The notes beneath the pieces are model-generated. The model searched no databases. It was not told the DNA's origin and was given only the letters and a program-made list of their open reading frames with translations. DNA of 28,916 bases. It comes from GCA-2725625 sp964574215 (GTDB lineage Bacteria > Pseudomonadota > Alphaproteobacteria > Rhodospirillales > UBA2165). The stretch covers positions 1 to 28,916 of the forward strand of contig CAZNLR010000054.1 of assembly GCA_964574215.1 (NCBI GenBank). The letters run 5' to 3'. The position numbers and the translations under genes were made by a program. Every line of letters begins with the position of its first letter. The stretch's first letter is position 1. This document shows, in pieces, positions 24,352 to 28,916 of this stretch.

Positions 24352-25200
24352 ATGAATAAGATCGACAAATTGAAAATTAGCCGACGTGATCTACTCACGA
24401 CCGGCACCGGTGCCGCGGTCGTGGGTGCGGCGGCTGTCGCAACGCCGCTGAAATCGGCGGAAGCGGCAAAAGCCAAAGCGCCGCGCTGGGGCATGGTCAT
24501 GGACTTGCGCAAATGTATTGGCTGCCGCGCCTGCACCGTAGCGTGCAAGGCGGAAAACGATGTTTCCCTGGGCCGATTCAGAACCGTTGTCCAGGAAAAC
24601 ACCTATGGGAAATTTCCCAACACGAAAAAGGGCTTCCTGCCCATCATGTGCAACCACTGTGAGGGCAACGAAAAAGATAAAATTCCACCCTGCATCAAAG
24701 AATGCCCGGAATTTCCCGGCGAGCGGGCCAAGTTCAAGACACCCGACGGCAAGACCATCCGCTATCGCAAAGGCGGCACGTATAAGCGGCCCGACGGCGT
24801 GGTTTTGGTCGACACGGAAAAATGCATCGGCTGCGGCAAATGCATTGACGCCTGCCCCTATGGCGTCCGCTCTTTCGATCCCTTCACCAAAGCCGGCAAG
24901 GACACGAGCAAACAAGCGGTCGACAAGTGCGATTTGTGTGTCCACCGTCTGGACAACGGCTTGGAGCCCTCCTGCGCCAATACCTGTCAGGGCCGGGCGC
25001 GCATATTCGGCGATCTCAACGATCCCGGCAGTAAAGTCGCCCAATTGGTCAAAGAGCACAATCTTGCCGACAACGTCCTGCTCAAAGAAGAAGGGACCAA
25101 ACCGCATGTGTTCTACATCGATCCCGATGGCGCTTTGAAAAACGTCTACAAGAAGCGCGAGAAGGGCAAACTGGATCACTACGTGGACCTGATCCCCTAG
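24352..25200 (+). CDS. Tat-exported four-cluster ferredoxin subunit (DmsB/ArxB/PsrB-like)
   Basis: This periplasmic electron-transfer subunit of a molybdopterin oxidoreductase has 282 residues. The N-terminus has a twin-arginine signal (ISRRDLLTTG, Arg11-Arg12) and an alanine-rich hydrophobic stretch ending near AEAAKA. Sixteen cysteines can ligate four [4Fe-4S] clusters: 55, 58, 61, 65; 100, 103, 114, 118; 158, 161, 164, 168; and 193, 196, 208, 212. This is the standard DmsB/PsrB/NrfC arrangement. The ATG has GAGGAGG seven bases upstream. It begins 104 bases after the cytochrome gene and ends 28 before the catalytic subunit. It should pass electrons between the dodecahaem cytochrome and the molybdenum site. 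Confidence 0.88.
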   Translation: MNKIDKLKISRRDLLTTGTGAAVVGAAAVATPLKSAEAAKAKAPRWGMVMDLRKCIGCRACTVACKAENDVSLGRFRTVVQENTYGKFPNTKKGFLPIMCNHCEGNEKDKIPPCIKECPEFPGERAKFKTPDGKTIRYRKGGTYKRPDGVVLVDTEKCIGCGKCIDACPYGVRSFDPFTKAGKDTSKQAVDKCDLCVHRLDNGLEPSCANTCQGRARIFGDLNDPGSKVAQLVKEHNLADNVLLKEEGTKPHVFYIDPDGALKNVYKKREKGKLDHYVDLIP

Positions 25201-25228
25201 GGGCGGTCGTAGGACAAGGAGAACGAAA

Positions 25229-27760
25229 ATGACAAAACTAAAACTTAACCGTCGTAATTTCATGCAGTTGGCCGGGGCCGGTGGCGCCGCCATGGCTGCT
25301 GGTGCGGGCGGCAGTGATAAGGCACTGGCCGGTAGCGTAAAGCTGGCCGAGGGGGGGAAGGATTTCTCACCCACGACAGGCAAGGAACGCAAAGCCATTC
25401 CGTCGGCTTGCTGGACCTGCGTGACCCGCGATTCAATGATCGGCTATGTCGAGGACGGTCGGCTGAAAAAATTGGAAGGCCATCCGCAATCGATCCGAGG
25501 GCTCGGCAAGCTGTGTGCCAAGGGTCAGGCCGGGGTCAACCAGGTCTATTTCCCCGACCGCATCCTGTACCCGATGCAGCGGGTCGGCAAGCGCGGTGAA
25601 CACAAGTGGAAACGGATCTCGTGGGATGCCGCCCTGGACCTTATTGCGTCCAAGCTGAAACCATTGCGCGACGCCGGAACGCCCGAACTGTTCATGTATC
25701 ACTATGGGCGCCACAAAGCGTCGCAGGCCGCCACCATGTACGATTTCATGGCGGCCTACGGCACCGGTACCATCGGCAACCATACCTCGGTATGCGAAGC
25801 CGGTAAGTGGGTCGGGCAGGAAAGCCTGTGGGGTGGCATGTATGACAACTGGGACTACGACAAAACCGATTTCGTGGTGATCTTCGGATCGAACCAGTTC
25901 GAAACCCATACCAACCACATCCCGACGTCGCAGCGTCTGATCCGGGCCCATGTCGATCGTGGTGTGCCCATCTATACCTTTGACGTCCGGCTGACCAACA
26001 CGGCCGCCAAGTCGACGGAGTGGGTGCCCATCAATGTGGGGCATGACGGATTGGTCATGTTGTCCATGATCAACGTCATCATGAACGAAAATCTGTATCG
26101 CAAAGATCATTTCAAGTTCATGCGCGTAACCAAGGACTACCACGCCACGACTGCTCAAAAGATCGCCGCCGTGAAAGCCAATGTGGCCAAATACACGCCG
26201 GAGTTCGCCGAAAAACAGAGTGGCGTTCCGGCTGCCAAGATCAGGGAAATCGCCCGCGGCTTCGCCAAGGCGAAATCGGCCTGTCTGGTTACCTATCGCG
26301 GCACGGTCATGCATTATCACGGCGCCGATCAGGAACGCGCTGCGATGCTGCTGTCGGCCATCACCAACAACCTCGACCGGGCCGGTGGCCGGGTCATGGG
26401 CGTTGGCGCTGGTTGGAAAGCGCCCTCCTCCAAGAAGGCCAAGGTTAACAAGGCTTTGCACATCAAGGACGGCTTTCCCGGCGAGGCGGCCTATCCGACC
26501 CACCATGTCAGCCACCAGGTGCTACCGCTGATCAAGGACGGCCAGCACGGCCGGCCCAAGGTCTATTGGTGGAGTTGCTACAACCCGGCTTTCATCAACG
26601 GCAACAACGATGAGGCGCGGGCGATCCTGAAGGATGAAAGCATCATGCCCTTCCTGATCACCTCGACCATCGCCTACGATGAATCGTCGCAGTACGCCGA
26701 CCTGATTCTGCCGGATGTGACTTATCTGGAACGGTGGGATTGGGAAGACATGGTGTCGGCTAACCAGATTGCCGAGTTTTATATCCGGCAACCGCTGGTC
26801 AAGCCTTTGGGTGAAGCCAGATGTCAGGGTGATGTCTGGCCCGAACTGGCCAAACGATTGGGCTTCGAGCTGGCCTATTCCAGCAAGGAAGACTATGTCC
26901 GTCAGTCCTGTGAAATGACGCCTGGCGTCAAGGAAGCAGGCGGCTTCGAATACATGAAGAAGCACGGCGTCTGGCATGATCCCAAGGCCAAGCCCAACTA
27001 CGGCTTCTACGAGCAGAAGGTCGACGTTTCCGGCGACGGCGTCATTCGTGACGACAAAACCGGCGTTTACTGGAACTGGAAGAAAGCCGGCGTGGCCAGC
27101 GCGGCGGCGGCCAAGAAGAAAGGCTATCTGGGCGTCAAGGGTGCCAAGGCATCCTACGTAGCTCAGGATATCGGGGGAACGGCGTATTTGGCCTACCCGC
27201 CCAATACCAAGTTCGTCAAAGCCGGCTATCTTGACTTCTACTCCGACAACTTCGCCAAGAAAGGGTTCCCGGCGTTCCCGACTTATACGCCGATTCCCGA
27301 ACACGTGAAGATGGCCAAGGACGAGTTGATCCTGACCACCTATAAGATCGCCGTGCACAGTCATTCCCGGACAGCTCAATGTAAATGGCTGGCCGAGATC
27401 AAGCACGACAATCCGGGTTGGATCAATCCCAAGACGGCCGCAGAACGCGGCATCAAGGATGGCGACAAGATCAAGGTGCATAATGAAATCGGTGAGGTCA
27501 TGACGACCGCCCATGTCACCGAGGGTATTATCCCGGGCATTATCGCCATCTCACACCATCTGGGCCGGCAACATTCCGGCATCTACGGGTCAGGCAAAAA
27601 TTCGCCGATCAACGGCGGTGCGTCCCCCGATCCGGACGTCAAGAACATGTGGTGGAAAAAGCACGGTGCCCATCCCAACACCGTGATCCCCAACAGTTCT
27701 GATCCGATCAGCGGAACCCAGCGCTGGATGGATACGGTCGTTCGGGTGTCCAAGGCGTAG
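25229..27760 (+). CDS. Tat-exported molybdopterin oxidoreductase catalytic subunit, substrate unknown
   Basis: This bis-MGD enzyme of the DMSO reductase superfamily has 843 residues. A Tat signal (LNRRNFMQLAG, Arg8-Arg9) sends it to the periplasm. The N-terminal cluster motif is Cys61-x2-Cys64-x3-Asp68 ... Cys96 (CWTCVTRD and KLCAKG), so the usual third cysteine is Asp. The likely molybdenum ligand is Cys189 (GNHTSVCEAGKW), which places it among the Cys-ligated enzymes (polysulfide, thiosulfate, arsenate or nitrate type). The segment before it reads YHYGRHKAS, unlike the RGRY of ArrA or GRGWG of ArxA as I remember them. The C-terminal MGD domain is present (about 705-843, with HSHSRTAQCKW and HHLGRQHSGIYG). 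The gene is followed by a TorD chaperone gene. Arsenic chemistry is suggested only by the AioXSR-like regulators; a sulfur or selenium oxyanion is equally possible. Confidence 0.82.
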   Translation: MTKLKLNRRNFMQLAGAGGAAMAAGAGGSDKALAGSVKLAEGGKDFSPTTGKERKAIPSACWTCVTRDSMIGYVEDGRLKKLEGHPQSIRGLGKLCAKGQAGVNQVYFPDRILYPMQRVGKRGEHKWKRISWDAALDLIASKLKPLRDAGTPELFMYHYGRHKASQAATMYDFMAAYGTGTIGNHTSVCEAGKWVGQESLWGGMYDNWDYDKTDFVVIFGSNQFETHTNHIPTSQRLIRAHVDRGVPIYTFDVRLTNTAAKSTEWVPINVGHDGLVMLSMINVIMNENLYRKDHFKFMRVTKDYHATTAQKIAAVKANVAKYTPEFAEKQSGVPAAKIREIARGFAKAKSACLVTYRGTVMHYHGADQERAAMLLSAITNNLDRAGGRVMGVGAGWKAPSSKKAKVNKALHIKDGFPGEAAYPTHHVSHQVLPLIKDGQHGRPKVYWWSCYNPAFINGNNDEARAILKDESIMPFLITSTIAYDESSQYADLILPDVTYLERWDWEDMVSANQIAEFYIRQPLVKPLGEARCQGDVWPELAKRLGFELAYSSKEDYVRQSCEMTPGVKEAGGFEYMKKHGVWHDPKAKPNYGFYEQKVDVSGDGVIRDDKTGVYWNWKKAGVASAAAAKKKGYLGVKGAKASYVAQDIGGTAYLAYPPNTKFVKAGYLDFYSDNFAKKGFPAFPTYTPIPEHVKMAKDELILTTYKIAVHSHSRTAQCKWLAEIKHDNPGWINPKTAAERGIKDGDKIKVHNEIGEVMTTAHVTEGIIPGIIAISHHLGRQHSGIYGSGKNSPINGGASPDPDVKNMWWKKHGAHPNTVIPNSSDPISGTQRWMDTVVRVSKA

Positions 27761-27894
27761 GCCTGGCGAAAAATCGCCCGTGAAGAATGATGGGAGCTGT
27801 TTGAGAATTCGCAATCTATACCCCGACATTGAATTCCGGATGGCTCCCGTCACTTTACACTCGGTGTGATGACAAAATGACAGGAGAGGACAAA

Positions 27895-28560
27895 ATGAAT
27901 GAGTTAGCAGAATTATCGACGGCGAGAGCCAACGCCTATGGCTTTCTGGCCGGCATTTATCATTCCGAACCCTCCACCGAATTCTTAAAAAGCTTGGGGG
28001 AACCAGAAGGAGTCGCGATCCTCGAGGCATTTGGCCTTTCTCTGGCTGAAGTATTTGAAGGGACGTCGGATGTAGAGCAGCTTGCCGAGGGTCTGGCCAT
28101 TGAATATTCACGACTGTTCATCGGACCGGGATCTCATATTTCCCCCCATGAATCGGTCCATGTGACCGGCCAAGATGTCATCGATGGTGAATTATGGGGA
28201 AAGGCGACAGTCGCCGTTAAAAAATTCATGGCAGCCGCCCACATTGAAGTGAACGACAAATTCGGCGGTATGCCCGATCACATCAGCGCCGAATTGGAAT
28301 TCATGCAACAACTGGCCCAATTGGAATCAGAGGCCTGGACCGCAAAAAATAACGAAATCGCCAGCAACATAATGCGTGTGCAGAAACGCTTTTACGATGA
28401 ACATTTGTCACGTTGGGTGGGCAATTTCTGCGACAAGGTTGTCGCACAGGCCGAATATCCCTTTTATGCCAAATTCGCCCAGGCGACCAAAGACTTCATT
28501 GAATTCGAGGGGGACAATTTGAAAGATGGGCGATTAGATTCAAAACTAAAATCAGCGTGA
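27895..28560 (+). CDS. TorD-family molybdoenzyme chaperone
   Basis: This 221-residue, all-helical cytoplasmic protein is of the TorD/DmsD/NarJ family. Such proteins bind the Tat signal of a molybdoenzyme and assist cofactor insertion before export. Family features are the opening ARANAYGFLAGIYHSEPS, the central EYSRLFIGPG...SPHESVH motif and the following DHISAELEFMQQL helix. I place the start at the ATG at 27895 because GGAGAGG lies at 27883-27889. The frame stays open 22 codons further upstream to 27829, but that stretch lacks a ribosome binding site. The gene lies 134 bases after the catalytic subunit, which is its likely client. Confidence 0.85.
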   Translation: MNELAELSTARANAYGFLAGIYHSEPSTEFLKSLGEPEGVAILEAFGLSLAEVFEGTSDVEQLAEGLAIEYSRLFIGPGSHISPHESVHVTGQDVIDGELWGKATVAVKKFMAAAHIEVNDKFGGMPDHISAELEFMQQLAQLESEAWTAKNNEIASNIMRVQKRFYDEHLSRWVGNFCDKVVAQAEYPFYAKFAQATKDFIEFEGDNLKDGRLDSKLKSA

Positions 28561-28916
28561 GTTTTTTTTAAACGTAAATAGCTGACACATTATCGCATTG
28601 ATGTAATTCAGATGTTACTTCACATCCGCTTCTGGCTGTTAGCTGACTTTTTTTGACTGTTACATTATATCCGCTCCCGAATACATTTCGGACATTGGTA
28701 TAATGTCCCGCACCTGACAATTACAGCTAAAAACTAAGGTACCGTTTGACGGGGCAATCGCTCTTTCATTTCCGCGAATACATGGTCATGAGGTTCATTG
28801 AATTGGCAATTTCCGCCCTAAATTCGTTGATCCGGATTCTGTGATACTTGATCCCTCAGTTCGGAGGCTGAATACCCAAACCTTGTTCGCATCAAAGAAC
28901 CCGTATTCGCCCTTAG
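28561..28916. other. Right-edge non-coding stretch with short imperfect repeats
   Basis: No convincing gene is seen. A T-run follows the TorD stop (28562-28569) without a clear stem. TGTTAC-N5-ATCCGCT occurs twice (28613-28630 and 28658-28675), each preceded by AGCTGAC. On the minus strand at 28741-28916 short coding-looking pieces occur in different frames (for example NEPHDHVFAEMKERL), which could be a decayed gene end entering from the right. I cannot assign them. Confidence 0.3.
28613..28675. repeat. Imperfect 18-base direct repeat, two copies
   Basis: TGTTACTTCACATCCGCT (28613-28630) and TGTTACATTATATCCGCT (28658-28675) match at 14 of 18 positions, with a 45-base period. AGCTGAC also appears before each copy. 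The role is unknown. They could be protein-binding sites or the remains of a mobile element end. Confidence 0.35.

Noticed and set aside
25433..27514. Two long minus-strand frames opposite the molybdoenzyme gene
   Set aside because: They are antisense shadows of a clearly coding gene with Tat, cluster and MGD motifs.
28561..28569. T-run after the TorD gene as an intrinsic terminator
   Set aside because: No stable stem precedes it.
1..28916. CRISPR arrays, tRNA or rRNA genes
   Set aside because: No regularly spaced repeats and no tRNA or rRNA signatures were seen on either strand by reading.

Overview
The window looks like part of a proteobacterial genome with an anaerobic, respiratory lifestyle. 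It carries a class II benzoyl-CoA reductase (Bam-type) operon, a Tat-exported molybdopterin oxidoreductase with a multihaem cytochrome partner, and FixK/FNR-type boxes of the kind common in Alpha-, Beta- and Gammaproteobacteria. Class II benzoyl-CoA reductases are best known from obligate anaerobes (Geobacter, Desulfobacterota, Syntrophus). The IS6-type transposase remnant and the anaerobox look more like a facultative alphaproteobacterium. I cannot assign the species.

Layout. Positions 1-2127 are an accessory region with a possible gene end, two unrecognised small genes and a broken endonuclease/exonuclease/phosphatase gene. Positions 2128-2936 are an apparently intact IS6-family insertion sequence whose two ends share GGCATTGTCAGAG. 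Positions 16516 down to 3036 (minus strand) are one long operon: bamD-, bamE-, bamF-, bamG-, bamH- and bamI-like genes, followed by two consecutive bamB-bamC pairs. Upstream, in the same direction, is an HD phosphohydrolase gene (17647-16748). Positions 17784-18416 are a decayed IS6-family element with related ends, so the HD-bam block is bracketed by two IS6-type elements. Minus-strand genes at 22267-18458 encode a PhnD-type periplasmic binding protein, a sensor histidine kinase and a sigma-54-activating response regulator, an AioXSR/ArxXSR-like trio. Divergent from them (22733-28560, plus strand) are a membrane-anchored dodecahaem cytochrome, a Tat-exported four-cluster ferredoxin subunit, a Tat-exported molybdopterin oxidoreductase and a TorD-family chaperone.

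How the parts work together. In the Bam operon the tungsten BamB/BamC units would reduce the aromatic ring of an aryl-CoA. The Hdr-like, MvhD-like and NuoEFG-like subunits would supply very low-potential electrons by flavin-based bifurcation. In the right half, a periplasmic ligand sensed by the PhnD-like protein would activate the kinase and regulator. Two GTTAC-N6-GTAAC palindromes upstream of a good -24/-12 (sigma-54) promoter in the divergent intergenic region are the obvious operators. The induced genes would form a quinol-linked or cytochrome-linked periplasmic oxidoreductase of unknown substrate. Arsenic oxyanions are suggested only by the regulatory context, and the catalytic subunit does not show the ArrA or ArxA signatures as I recall them.

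The most notable points are the second bamBC copy, which fits the published (BC)2 stoichiometry of the Bam complex; the unusual haem motifs in the dodecahaem cytochrome; the Asp in place of the third cluster cysteine of the molybdoenzyme; and the complete sigma-54/operator architecture.
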